From positions 61,228-125,227 of the forward strand of contig NZ_JAAATY010000030.1 of the NCBI RefSeq assembly GCF_013280595.1: DNA of 64,000 nucleotides. Direction: 5' to 3'. Numbering within the stretch: position 1 is the stretch's first letter; every line of letters starts with the position of its first letter. Origin of the DNA: Kibdelosporangium persicum (GTDB lineage Bacteria; Actinomycetota; Actinomycetes; Mycobacteriales; Pseudonocardiaceae). The notes below the pieces were generated by a model. It was not told the origin of the DNA. It was given only the letters and a program-made list of their open reading frames with translations, and searched no databases. Below, piece by piece: positions 26,606 through 35,778 of the stretch. The translations under genes and the position numbers were made by a program.

Positions 26606-27475
26606 CAGGGCCGACTTCGCGACGGACATCACATAGTCGCCGTACCCCGACTTCGCCAGCCGCGCCCCCAGCGCGAAGCACTCGTCCGGTGTGATGTACC
26701 CCATCACCAGCGCGATCTCCTCGAGGCACGCGATCCGCACACCCTGGCGGTGCTCCAGGACCTGCACGAACTGGCCCGCCTCCAGCAGCGAGTCGTGCGT
26801 GCCCGTGTCCAGCCAGGCGAACCCGCGGCCGAGGTCGACCAGCTTGGCCCGGTCCTGCCGCAGGTACGCCAGGTTCACGTCGGTGATCTCCAGCTCACCG
26901 CGGGCCGACGGCGTCAGGCCCTTGGCGATCTCGACGACCTGGTTGTCGTAGAAGTAAAGACCGGTGATCGCCCGGTTCGACTTCGGCTCGGCCGGCTTCT
27001 CCTCGATGGACAACAGCCTGCCGGACGCGTCCACCTCGCCGACGCCGTACCGCTGCGGGTCCTTGACCGGGTAACCGAAAAGCGTGGCGCCGTCCAGTGA
27101 CGACGCCTCCCGCTTCAACATCCCGGAGAAACCCTGGCCGTAGAAGATGTTGTCGCCCAACACCAACGCGACGTCATCGTCACCGACGAACTCGTCACCG
27201 ATGATGAACGCCTCCGCCAGACCGTTGGGCTCGGCCTGCTCGGCGTACGAGAAGCTCAATCCGAACTGGGAACCGTCCCCCAGCAGACGCGCGAAGTTCG
27301 GCAGATCAGCGGGCGTGGAGATGACCAGGATCTCCCTGATCCCGGACAGCATCAGCACCGAGATCGGGTAGTAGATCATCGGCTTGTCGTACACCGGCAG
27401 CAACTGCTTGGAGATGGCCTGGGTGATCGGGTGCAACCGGGTCCCGCTGCCCCCGGCGAGCACGATGCCGCGCAT
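26591..27475 (-). CDS. rfbA: Glucose-1-phosphate thymidylyltransferase
   Basis: A 294-aa enzyme that makes dTDP-glucose from dTTP and glucose-1-phosphate, the first step to dTDP-rhamnose. The nucleotide-binding motif [13 protein letters not shown] is at the N-terminus, followed by KPMIYYPIS and the catalytic region around [11 protein letters not shown]. It overlaps the convergent anti-sigma gene by 15 bp at the 3' ends and the yajQ stop by 1 bp at its start. Other dTDP-rhamnose genes are not in the window. Confidence 0.94.
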   Translation of the reverse strand: MRGIVLAGGSGTRLHPITQAISKQLLPVYDKPMIYYPISVLMLSGIREILVISTPADLPNFARLLGDGSQFGLSFSYAEQAEPNGLAEAFIIGDEFVGDDDVALVLGDNIFYGQGFSGMLKREASSLDGATLFGYPVKDPQRYGVGEVDASGRLLSIEEKPAEPKSNRAITGLYFYDNQVVEIAKGLTPSARGELEITDVNLAYLRQDRAKLVDLGRGFAWLDTGTHDSLLEAGQFVQVLEHRQGVRIACLEEIALVMGYITPDECFALGARLAKSGYGDYVMSVAKSALSARR

Positions 27476-27966
27476 CAGCGGTAGTTGGTGAACTGGAGGG
27501 CGATCCCGAAGTCCTTGTTCTTCAACAACGCGATCACATCCTGCAGGTGGTCCTTCTTCTTGCCGGACACCCGCAGCTGGTCGCCCTGGATCTGCGCCTG
27601 CACACCCTTCGGGCCCTCGTCACGGATGGCCTTCGCGATCTCCTTGGCCTTGTCGGCCGCGATGCCCTGGAGGATCTTGCCGGACGCCTTGTAGACCTTG
27701 CCGGACGGCTTGGGCTCGTCGGCCTCGAACGCCTTGAGCGAGATCCCCCGCTTGATCAGCTTCTCCTTGAAGACCTCGATGGCGGCCAGACACCGCTCCT
27801 CGGTCTCGGCCTGGATGGAGAGCGACTCCTCGCCGGTCCAGTCGATCTCGGCACCGGTGCCACGGAAGTCGAACCGGGTCGACAGCTCCTTGCCGGCCTG
27901 GTTGATCGCGTTGGTCACCTCCTGCCGGTCGACCTTGCTCACCACGTCGAACGACGGGTCCGCCAC
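27475..27966 (-). CDS. YajQ family cyclic-di-GMP/nucleotide-binding protein
   Basis: A 163-aa protein of the YajQ (DUF520) family with the typical start [16 protein letters not shown] and end [12 protein letters not shown]. It has two ferredoxin-like halves. Some homologues bind cyclic di-GMP and act as transcription co-factors; that role here is inference. It is upstream of and coupled to rfbA (TGATG). Start ATG at 27966 follows GGAGGTGCGGTGACG. Confidence 0.93.
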   Translation of the reverse strand: MADPSFDVVSKVDRQEVTNAINQAGKELSTRFDFRGTGAEIDWTGEESLSIQAETEERCLAAIEVFKEKLIKRGISLKAFEADEPKPSGKVYKASGKILQGIAADKAKEIAKAIRDEGPKGVQAQIQGDQLRVSGKKKDHLQDVIALLKNKDFGIALQFTNYR

Positions 27967-28080
27967 GTCACCGCACCTCCGAGTCGATCCACCAAAAGCC
28001 CAGGCGATGCTACCGCTGAACGCGCAACGGGATACCCGTTGGCACCCGGCTTAGGGGGTTGGGTACAGTTTGGTCACCCC

Positions 28081-28161
28081 GGCGGGTTGCCCGAGTGGCC
28101 AAAGGGAGCTGACTGTAAATCAGCCGCGCAAGCTACGGCGGTTCAAATCCGTCACCCGCCA
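28081..28161 (+). tRNA. trnY: tRNA-Tyr (GTA anticodon)
   Basis: An 81-nt tRNA with the long variable arm usual for bacterial tRNA-Tyr: acceptor GGCGGGT pairs with ACCCGCC, anticodon loop CTGTAAA, T-arm GGTTCAAATCC. No CCA is encoded. Its 3' half and the following 120 bp are repeated 1.48 kb downstream, marking it as an integration site. Confidence 0.97.
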
Positions 28162-28279
28162 CGGGCTCAGGGCGACTCTGCTCGTTGCTTCGCAACTTCG
28201 CAGGGTCGCCCTTCCATCATTTTGGGGGGCCGAGCCCCCCACACCCCCCACGGTGCTTGCTCCGCACCTTCCAGCGCTG
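28117..28279 (+). repeat. Left copy of the element-flanking direct repeat (att site, tRNA side)
   Basis: It begins in the tRNA-Tyr anticodon loop and runs past the tRNA end through a hairpin-rich stretch (GGCGACTCTG...AGGGTCGCC and GGGGGGCCGAGCCCCCC). It matches 29594-29755 with only a few differences, near positions 28240-28250. Confidence 0.85.
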
Positions 28280-28361
28280 GCCGCGTTCGGCTCGGACCAG
28301 CGGCTCGACCCCGGCCGCGAGCCGGGCGTTCGCGCCTGATGTGGTTGCCTCCCCTTGTTAA

Positions 28362-28487
28362 GCGCCGTACGACCTGCGTCATGCGGCCGTGTCGCTGCGG
28401 GTGTACGCAAAGTGTCTGACGGTGGCGAACAAGAGGCCCGACGACGGGTACAGGAGGGGTTGGCCGGGCTGCAAGCAGACTCTGTAG
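28362..28487 (+). pseudogene. Tyrosine recombinase (integrase) C-terminal remnant
   Basis: The frame between a TAA at 28359 and a TAG at 28485 reads APYDLRHAAVS followed directly by LRVYAKCLTVANKRP. DLRHA is the box-II Arg region of actinomycete integrases and LRVYAKC carries the catalytic Tyr. The roughly 25 residues normally between them, with the second Arg and the GH pair, are missing, and so is the whole N-terminal part. There is no start codon. It is a deleted relic inside the tRNA-Tyr element. Confidence 0.7.
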
Positions 28488-28535
28488 AGCCCTCAACGAT
28501 CTTGATGGGACATCCATGGACCCCTATCCGTCGGC

Positions 28536-28576
28536 CTGGTGCACTTGTGCACCAGGCCGGTGTAGTATTGCACCGG
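28536..28576. promoter_or_regulatory. Tandem inverted-repeat operator upstream of the two-gene cassette
   Basis: CTGGTGCAC-TT-GTGCACCAG (28536-28555) is a perfect 9-2-9 palindrome, and CCGGTG-N8-CACCGG (28557-28576) is a second, looser one directly after it. They share the GGTGCAC core. They lie 90-130 bp upstream of the 73-aa gene and just before a strong GAGGAGG site, a position suited to autoregulation by the cassette's HTH protein. Confidence 0.55.
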
Positions 28577-28602
28577 GGTAGGCACGCACGAGGAGGACCG
28601 CC

Positions 28603-28725
28603 ATGTCAGGTGCGCAAAGGTCACATCCGGTGGCCGCTGCAAGATTCACACATCTTTGGAGCGGAAATGGCCAGTTCGGGTCGGCACCCGAAGAAAGAGA
28701 TTGCCGATGCGCTTCGCCGAGCTGA
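28603..28725 (+). CDS. Possible 40-aa leader peptide
   Basis: An ATG at 28603 follows the strong site GAGGAGGACC. The frame gives 40 residues (MSGAQRSHPVAAARF...) and ends at 28725, inside the 73-aa gene in another frame. It has no recognisable domain. It could be a leader peptide, or the binding site may belong to a lost start. Evidence is only the ribosome binding site. Confidence 0.25.
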   Translation: MSGAQRSHPVAAARFTHLWSGNGQFGSAPEERDCRCASPS

Positions 28726-28888
28726 AAAGATCGGGCTTGTCGTCCGAGAGATCGGCCGCGGTCACCGGTGGGGTGAGGTGATGTGCGAGCCATGTCGAGC
28801 AAGTCGGGGTATTTGGTCAACGCCTCGCGACCCAGGCACGCATGCCAAGCAGATCGACCGGTTTGCCGCGCAGCACACCCATGGCTAG
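28667..28888 (+). CDS. Small HicA-like protein with Cys pair (putative toxin-type partner)
   Basis: A 73-aa protein, pI basic. The start at 28667 follows GGAG with normal spacing. Order of features: SSGRHPKKE, a helix (IADALRRAEKIGL), a strand, then GRGHRWGEV, Cys-x2-Cys (CEPC), SRGIWSTPRDPGTHAKQI and RFAAQH. HicA toxins have a similar small fold with one catalytic His in a GSHH-like turn; GRGHRWG occupies that place. The CxxC between the strands suggests a zinc knuckle, which HicA lacks. The resemblance is by pattern only, so function is uncertain. The partner gene is 46 bp downstream. Confidence 0.7.
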   Translation: MASSGRHPKKEIADALRRAEKIGLVVREIGRGHRWGEVMCEPCRASRGIWSTPRDPGTHAKQIDRFAAQHTHG

Positions 28889-28934
28889 GTACTTTTAAGT
28901 CTCGATGGCCTGAAGCACAGAGAGGAGGTAGGCC

Positions 28935-29453
28935 GTGGCCGCACATGTGTTCACCTTAGTGCTCAATCGTCGGCCTACCGACAACGAGCTGGACGAGCTT
29001 TTCGCAGCAGGCTGCGATGACGCGTCGTTCGGCATGGAGGACAGTCTCCCGATCGCAGAATTCGATCGGGAGGCACCTACTATGGCAGACGCGATTGTTT
29101 CAGCGGTCCGCTCGGTTGAGTCGGTTGGGCTGGTGGCTGTTCGTGTTCTAGACCAGGACCTGGTGACCTTGGCCGATATTGCGGACCGCATCGGACAAAG
29201 TCGCGAGTCGGTGCGGCGGTATGCCACAGGCGCAAGAGGGAACGGGGGCTTTCCACCGCCCGTCAACCCCGTACGTGACGGCACCGTCTTCTACCGGTGG
29301 AGCGAAGTCGCGCCATGGCTCCGACAGCATCTCGGGATGGACGTATCTGATGCCGACCCGGCGCTAGTGGTGGCGAATCTGGTGCTCCAGGCTAGACAAC
29401 ACCGGGACCGGGTAGCTCACATGGCCGCGCTGTCAGAACTACTGATCGCGTAA
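28935..29453 (+). CDS. HTH-containing partner protein of the cassette
   Basis: A 172-aa protein starting GTG at 28935 after AGGAGG. The N-terminal half (about 1-70, HVFTLVLNRRPTDNELDEL) looks like a small alpha/beta domain. Residues 75-110 form an HTH of the excisionase/MerR kind (LVTLADIADRIGQSRESVRRYATG), followed by GGFPPPVNP, FYRWSEVAPWL and a helical tail (LVVANLVLQARQHRDRVAHM). It probably binds DNA, and the inverted repeats upstream are obvious candidates. An antitoxin-like role next to the HicA-like gene is inference. Confidence 0.75.
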   Translation: MAAHVFTLVLNRRPTDNELDELFAAGCDDASFGMEDSLPIAEFDREAPTMADAIVSAVRSVESVGLVAVRVLDQDLVTLADIADRIGQSRESVRRYATGARGNGGFPPPVNPVRDGTVFYRWSEVAPWLRQHLGMDVSDADPALVVANLVLQARQHRDRVAHMAALSELLIA

Positions 29454-29593
29454 ACGCCTGACGACTCCCCGGAAGGCCTACAACGAAGCGTGGCGTGGGC
29501 CATCCGTGGGCCCGTGGACACACTCCGCACTATGAGTACCACGTGTAATTCCAGGTCAGAAGGTACATGGATCTTGAGCGGCGAGCATTCTGC
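29454..29593. other. Short intergenic stretch before the right repeat
   Basis: Between the HTH gene and the right repeat I see no supportable gene or terminator. Confidence 0.5.
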
Positions 29594-29755
29594 AAATCAG
29601 CCGCGCAAGCTACGGCGGTTCAAATCCGTCACCCGCCACGGGCTCAGGGCGACTCTGCTCGTTGCTTCGCAACTTCGCAGGGTCGCCCTTCCATCATTTT
29701 GGGGGGCCGAGCCCCCACACTCCCCACGGTGCTTGCTCCGCACCTTCCAGCGCTG
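29594..29755 (+). repeat. Right copy of the element-flanking direct repeat
   Basis: It carries the 3' half of tRNA-Tyr (29594-29638) and the same downstream hairpin-rich stretch as 28162-28279. One difference is at the anticodon edge (CTGC instead of CTGT). It cannot make a functional tRNA because the 5' half is absent. Confidence 0.85.
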
Positions 29756-29875
29756 GGCACTTTCGCTGGGACCAGCGGCGCGGCTTCGCCGCGAAGCTAA
29801 GGGTCAAGGGCGTCGGGGTTGAGAATCGGGACCCCGCGAGTCGCACAAGATCGACTGTGTGTGATCATCATCTCC

Positions 29876-29980
29876 ATGCTCAAGCGGGTTGGTGCCACTT
29901 TGTCTCTGGCGGTGTTGTGGATGGCTGCCGCCTCCGTGACGTCGCCTGCGCTCGCGTACGCCTGGTATGGCATGACCTGA
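29876..29980 (+). CDS. Possible small secreted peptide (34 aa)
   Basis: The frame encodes MLKRVGATLSLAVLW followed by a hydrophobic core and SPALA, a typical Sec signal with an ALA cleavage site. Only YAWYGMT would remain outside. No clear ribosome binding site precedes the ATG; a GTG at 29861 is an alternative. A perfect terminator follows 8 bp after the stop, which supports a real transcript. It might be a pheromone-like peptide precursor or chance. Confidence 0.35.
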   Translation: MLKRVGATLSLAVLWMAAASVTSPALAYAWYGMT

Positions 29981-29988
29981 TAGGCAGA

Positions 29989-30010
29989 GCCCCCTGGTGG
30001 ACCAGGGGGC
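29989..30010 (+). terminator. Intrinsic terminator
   Basis: GCCCCCTGGT (29989-29998) pairs with ACCAGGGGGC (30001-30010) over a 2-base loop. It follows the small secreted-peptide frame and also faces the end of the minus-strand pseudogene. Confidence 0.75.
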
Positions 30011-30022
30011 TTGCGCTTGGGT

Positions 30023-30222
30023 TCAGAATTCGTGGGGTTTTTCGGGTAGGCGGTCGAGTATCCGGCCCACCAACTTGATCAGGTGCTGAAGCTGGCTGTC
30101 GATCGAGTCGAAGCGCGCCGTGTGCTCGTTCAGGGTCACCGTGTGCTCGTTGAGGACGCCGTGTGCCTCCGCTGTATGGCGACGGCCTCCCGCAGCAGGG
30201 CGGTGCTATCCCTCTCGACCAC
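30023..30222 (-). pseudogene. Frameshifted small coiled-coil gene
   Basis: On the minus strand a GTG at 30222 opens VVERDSTALLREAVAIQR, which looks like coding sequence, and a second frame continues VLNEHTVTLNEHTARFDSID to HEF and a stop at 30023. The total length (200 bp) is one base short of a codon multiple, so a single insertion or deletion separates the parts. The repeated NEHT units suggest a short helical bundle. Family unknown. Confidence 0.4.
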
Positions 30223-30281
30223 GGGCCGAGTGTCTCACAATCGAACACACGTGCGGCATGTCACGGATGGGTGATTCGTGG

Positions 30282-31106
30282 TCAGCCGCGGATCTCCATG
30301 GTGCAGCACTTGGGGCCGCCGCCGGACTTCTTCAGCTCCGAGATGTCCACGAAGATCGGTTCGTAGCCGCGGTCCTCGATCTGGGCGGCGAGGGCGGTCG
30401 ACTCGGTCGGCAGGATGACGTTGCGGCCGTCGGACACGGCGTTGAGGCCGAAGGTCTCCGCGTCCTCGGCCGTGGCGATCACCGCATCCGGGAAGAGACG
30501 CCGCAGGACGCGCTGTGAGCCCTCGGAGAACGCGCCGGGGTAGTAGGCGACGTTGGGCTCGTCCTCGTTGAGCACGAACAGTGCCGTGTCGAGGTGGTAG
30601 TAGCGCGGGTCGGTCAGGTGCAGGGACACCACCGGGACGCCGAGGACTTCCTGGGCTTCGGCGTGGGCGCCGGGGTCGGTGCGGAAACCGGTGCCTGCCA
30701 GCAGGTAGCGGCCGGTCCACGCGAAGTCGCCTTCCGCTTCGTTGATGCACGTGGGCATCACGATGTTGTGGTAGCCGTTCTCGTTGAACCACCTGCGGTA
30801 GTGGTCCGCCTCCGCGGCTCGTTGTTCCGCGCGGAACCGGGCGCCGAGGACGCGGCCGTCGATCACGGTCGCCGAGTTGGCCGCGAAGACCATGTCGGGC
30901 AGTCCGGGCTGGGGTTCGATCGTCTCGACCTTGTGGCCGAGGTCGACGTAGGTGTCGTGCAGCGTCTGCCACTGCCGCATCACGAGGTCGTGGTCCACCG
31001 GCTTCGCCGGGTCCATCCACGGGTTGATCGAGTACGCGACCTCGAAGTACCGCGGTGGGCACATCAGATACCGCCGGGTCGTGGGCATCCGGTCCGCAGA
31101 TGTCAT
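30282..31106 (-). CDS. ddaH: Dimethylarginine dimethylaminohydrolase
   Basis: A 274-aa amidinotransferase-fold enzyme that hydrolyses N-omega-methylated arginines (or related guanidines) to citrulline and amines. The substrate-binding NPWMDPAKPVDHDLV, the FAANSATV loop, the catalytic His region YYHLDTALF and the active-site Cys in GGGPKCC (Cys267 or 268) are present. It diverges from an Lrp-type regulator, a common arrangement for this gene in actinobacteria. Arginine deiminase is an alternative, but the length fits DDAH better. Confidence 0.87.
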   Translation of the reverse strand: MTSADRMPTTRRYLMCPPRYFEVAYSINPWMDPAKPVDHDLVMRQWQTLHDTYVDLGHKVETIEPQPGLPDMVFAANSATVIDGRVLGARFRAEQRAAEADHYRRWFNENGYHNIVMPTCINEAEGDFAWTGRYLLAGTGFRTDPGAHAEAQEVLGVPVVSLHLTDPRYYHLDTALFVLNEDEPNVAYYPGAFSEGSQRVLRRLFPDAVIATAEDAETFGLNAVSDGRNVILPTESTALAAQIEDRGYEPIFVDISELKKSGGGPKCCTMEIRG

Positions 31107-31131
31107 GGATCGAAATGTATGGCCCCCTTCG

Positions 31132-31152
31132 AGTACGGATCAAGGTCGTACT
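31132..31152. promoter_or_regulatory. Candidate Lrp operator between ddaH and lrp
   Basis: AGTACG (31132-31137) and CGTACT (31147-31152) form an inverted repeat with a 9-base spacer in the 66-bp divergent gap, where an Lrp regulator would be expected to act on both genes. Confidence 0.4.
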
Positions 31153-31172
31153 GTTGCGCTTGAGCATGCAGA

Positions 31173-31634
31173 ATGTTGCGTGTGGACTCGATAGATCAGC
31201 GAATCGTTTCGGAGCTTGTCGCCGACGCCCGATCGAGCTATGCCGAGATCGGCAAGGTCGTCGGGCTGTCGGCGCCTGCGGTCAAGCGCAGGGTTGACCG
31301 GCTGCTCGACCGCGGCGTGCTGCGCGGCTTCACGGCCGTGGTCGACCCGGAGGCCCTCGGCTGGGGCACCGAGGCCTTCGTGGAGGTCCGTTACCGGGGC
31401 AACGTCTCCCCCGGGCAGATCCGCGCGAGCCTCGAACCGCTGCCGGAGGTGGTTGCGGCTTACACGGTCTCCGGCGCGGCCGACGCGATCGTGCATCTGC
31501 GGGCCGCGGACATCCACCACCTCGAGGACGCGCTCGAGCGGCTGCGAGGTGTGGACATGATCGACCGCACGGTCTCCACGGTCGTACTGTCCACGCTGCT
31601 CGAACGGTCACCCGCCCCCGAGCCCCGGACGTGA
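31173..31634 (+). CDS. Lrp/AsnC family transcriptional regulator
   Basis: A 153-aa regulator with the N-terminal winged HTH (about 5-50, DQRIVSELVADARSSYAEIG and LSAPAVKRRVDRL) and a C-terminal RAM ligand-binding domain. It is divergent from ddaH and likely controls that gene in response to an amino acid such as arginine; the ligand is inferred, not visible. Confidence 0.9.
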   Translation: MLRVDSIDQRIVSELVADARSSYAEIGKVVGLSAPAVKRRVDRLLDRGVLRGFTAVVDPEALGWGTEAFVEVRYRGNVSPGQIRASLEPLPEVVAAYTVSGAADAIVHLRAADIHHLEDALERLRGVDMIDRTVSTVVLSTLLERSPAPEPRT

Positions 31635-31703
31635 CTTGACGGACTGTCCGATCCGCCGGGACGCCAGGTGGATCACCACGGTCCGCACCGTACGGTTCAA
31701 GGC

Positions 31704-32453
31704 ATGACCGAGGTGCTGCTGGAGCGTGACGGCGGGGTCGCAGTCATCACGCTCAACGTTCCGCAACGGCGTAATGCGTTGACGCTGCCCATATCGGCGG
31801 CGCTCGTGGATGCCGTGCGGGAGTGCGAGAACGACGAGAGCGTGCACGCGATCGTCGTCACAGGTGCGCCACCGGCGTTCTGCGCGGGTGCCGACCTCAC
31901 CACTCTCGGCGACGCCCACGAAGAGGGACTTCGCCGGATCTACGCGGGTTTCCTGGCGTTCGCCGACTGCGGCCTGCCGACCATCGCCGCGGTCAACGGC
32001 GCCGCGGTGGGCGCGGGCCTGAATCTGGCGCTCGCATGCGACATACGCATTGCCGGTCCGAACGCAAGGTTCGACGCCCGGTTCCTACAGATTGGGATTC
32101 ACCCGGGTGGCGGCATGACGTGGATGTTGCAGCGCGCCGTCGACCGGCAGACGGCCGTCGCCATGACGTTGCTCGGGCACATCCTGGACGCCGAAGCCGC
32201 AGTTGAGCGGGGCCTTGCCTGGCAGGCCGCCGACGACCCGGTCGCCGCCGCCGTCCAACTGGCGAGCGGTGCGGTGAACGCGCCACGGGACCTTGTCAGG
32301 ACCACGAAACAAACTTTGCGCACGACCTCGGGCAACGTTGATCATGCGAATGCCGTTGAAACTGAATTGAGAGCACAGGTGCACACCCTGGAGTCGGCCG
32401 AGTTCGCCGAGCGGCTGGAGAGGCTGCGAACGCGGATCACCGGCCGCTCGTAG
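31704..32453 (+). CDS. Enoyl-CoA hydratase/isomerase family protein
   Basis: A 249-aa crotonase-fold enzyme. The start MTEVLLERDGG is preferred over an upstream GTG. The oxyanion-hole motifs GAPPAFCAGADL (about 53-64) and AVNGAAVGAGLNLALACD (about 93-110) are intact. The C-terminus has the helix that packs on a neighbouring subunit. The substrate cannot be told from sequence; no beta-oxidation partners are adjacent. Confidence 0.88.
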   Translation: MTEVLLERDGGVAVITLNVPQRRNALTLPISAALVDAVRECENDESVHAIVVTGAPPAFCAGADLTTLGDAHEEGLRRIYAGFLAFADCGLPTIAAVNGAAVGAGLNLALACDIRIAGPNARFDARFLQIGIHPGGGMTWMLQRAVDRQTAVAMTLLGHILDAEAAVERGLAWQAADDPVAAAVQLASGAVNAPRDLVRTTKQTLRTTSGNVDHANAVETELRAQVHTLESAEFAERLERLRTRITGRS

Positions 32454-32662
32454 GTGTTACCGCCGGTAACATATACTTATGGCATGTGACGTAGACCGCT
32501 TCGCCAGGTGCCGGTCCAACCCCGGTATCTACCTTTGGTAACAGGTAATGACTAGCCCGACTGCGGCCAGGTGCGAGGCCGGCTCGACATTCGAGGACTA
32601 GGCTCGAAGCGGGGTAAGCAACTGAATTCACGGTTGCGGCAGAGAGGGATCAGGCGAGCCCA

Positions 32663-34566
<1,904 letters not shown>

Positions 34567-34570
<4 letters not shown>

Positions 34571-35622
34571 CCGCCATCGACCTCGGGCTGCCCGGCCTGG
34601 CCGGAATTCCGACCACGGACGAGAAGCAGACCGCGAAGGACTACAAGTCGGACCAGGAGGTCCGCTGGTGCCCGGGCTGTGGCGACTACATCGTGCTGAA
34701 CGCCGTGCAGGCGTTCATGCCGACGCTCGGCCTGAAGCGCGAGAACATCGTGTTCGTGTCCGGCATCGGGTGCTCGTCGCGGTTCCCGTACTACATGAAC
34801 ACCTACGGCATCCACTCGATCCACGGCCGCGCGCCGGCGATCGCGACCGGGCTCGCGGTGGCGCGCCCGGACCTGTCGGTGTGGGTGGTGACGGGTGACG
34901 GCGACGCGTTGTCGATCGGCGGCAACCACCTGATCCACGCGCTGCGCCGGAACGTGAACCTCAAGATCCTGTTGTTCAACAACCGGATCTACGGCCTGAC
35001 CAAGGGGCAGTACTCCCCGACGTCGGAGACCGGCAAGATCACCAAGTCCACGCCGATGGGGTCGCTCGACCACCCCTTCAACCCGATCTCGCTGGCGCTG
35101 GGCGCCGAGGCGACGTTCGTGGGCCGCGCGCTGGACTCCGACCGCAAGGGCCTGACCGAGGTCCTGCAGGCGGCGGCGCAGCACCGCGGTTCGGCGCTGG
35201 TGGAGATCTACCAGAACTGCCCGATCTTCAACGACGGCGCGTTCGACGTGCTGAAGGACCCGGAGGAGAAGGAGCGCAGGCTGATCCCGCTGCGGCAGGG
35301 TGAGCCGGTCCGCTTCGGCCCGGACGGCGACTACGGCCTGGTGCGCAGCGGGTTCGGCGGTCTGGAGATCGCCAAGGTCTCGGAGGCGGGCGAGGAAAAC
35401 CTCGTCGTGCACGACCCGACCATCGACGACCCGACGTACTCGTTCGCGCTGTCGCGCATCGGCGGCGAGGACCTGTCCCACACGGTCACCGGCATCTTCC
35501 GCAACGTGCAGCGGGCGACGTACGACGACCTGGCCCGCGACCAGATCACGACCGCCAAGGCCGCGAAGCCCGCGGACCTGCAGTCGTTGCTGCGCGGCCG
35601 GGACACCTGGACCGTCGAGTGA
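34567..35622 (+). CDS. korB: 2-oxoglutarate:ferredoxin oxidoreductase, beta subunit
   Basis: A 351-aa TPP-dependent subunit. The iron-sulfur ligands WCPGCGD and GIGCSS, plus a later Cys (NCPIF), and the TPP motif GDGDALSIGGNH...NN are visible. It ends 3 bp before the repeat that separates it from the minus-strand genes. Regulation is not visible. Confidence 0.94.
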
Positions 35623-35624
35623 TC

Positions 35625-35768
35625 GTGTCCACCATTCCGGCACGCTGAAAGTCACGTTCCGGCACCTCGAAATGCCCCCAGGCGATCGCCTGGGGGCATT
35701 TCGAGGTGCTGGAACGGGTGTTTCGATGTGCCGGAAAGGTGGACACGGGGTGCCGGAAAGGTGGACAC
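35625..35768. repeat. Dispersed repeat family A, copy 2, with a 46-bp perfect palindrome
   Basis: GTGTCCACCATTCCGGCAC (35625-35643) pairs, with one mismatch, with GTGCCGGAAAGGTGGACAC (35728-35746). Inside this is a perfect 46-bp palindrome at 35663-35708 centred on GCGATCGC. A second 22-bp unit follows at 35750. The whole can form a very long hairpin between the convergent korB and EspG-like genes and probably terminates both. The same units make up the array at 11633-11838. Confidence 0.85.
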
Positions 35769-35778
35769 GGCGCTGGCG

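Larger units (their letters stand above)
28117..29755 (+). mobile_element. Decayed integrative element in tRNA-Tyr
   Basis: The tRNA-Tyr sequence from its anticodon loop to its 3' end, plus about 118 bp beyond, recurs nearly unchanged 1,477 bp downstream (28117-28279 versus 29594-29755, only a few differences near the ends). Between the copies lie a truncated tyrosine-recombinase fragment, an inverted-repeat operator and two small genes. This is the layout of an actinomycete integrative element that entered tRNA-Tyr and then lost nearly all of its functions. The duplicated extra 118 bp could mean that the element brought its own downstream segment. Confidence 0.78.

Noticed and set aside
29594..29638. 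Second tRNA-Tyr gene
   Set aside because: Only the 3' half is present; there is no 5' half to make the acceptor stem or D-arm.
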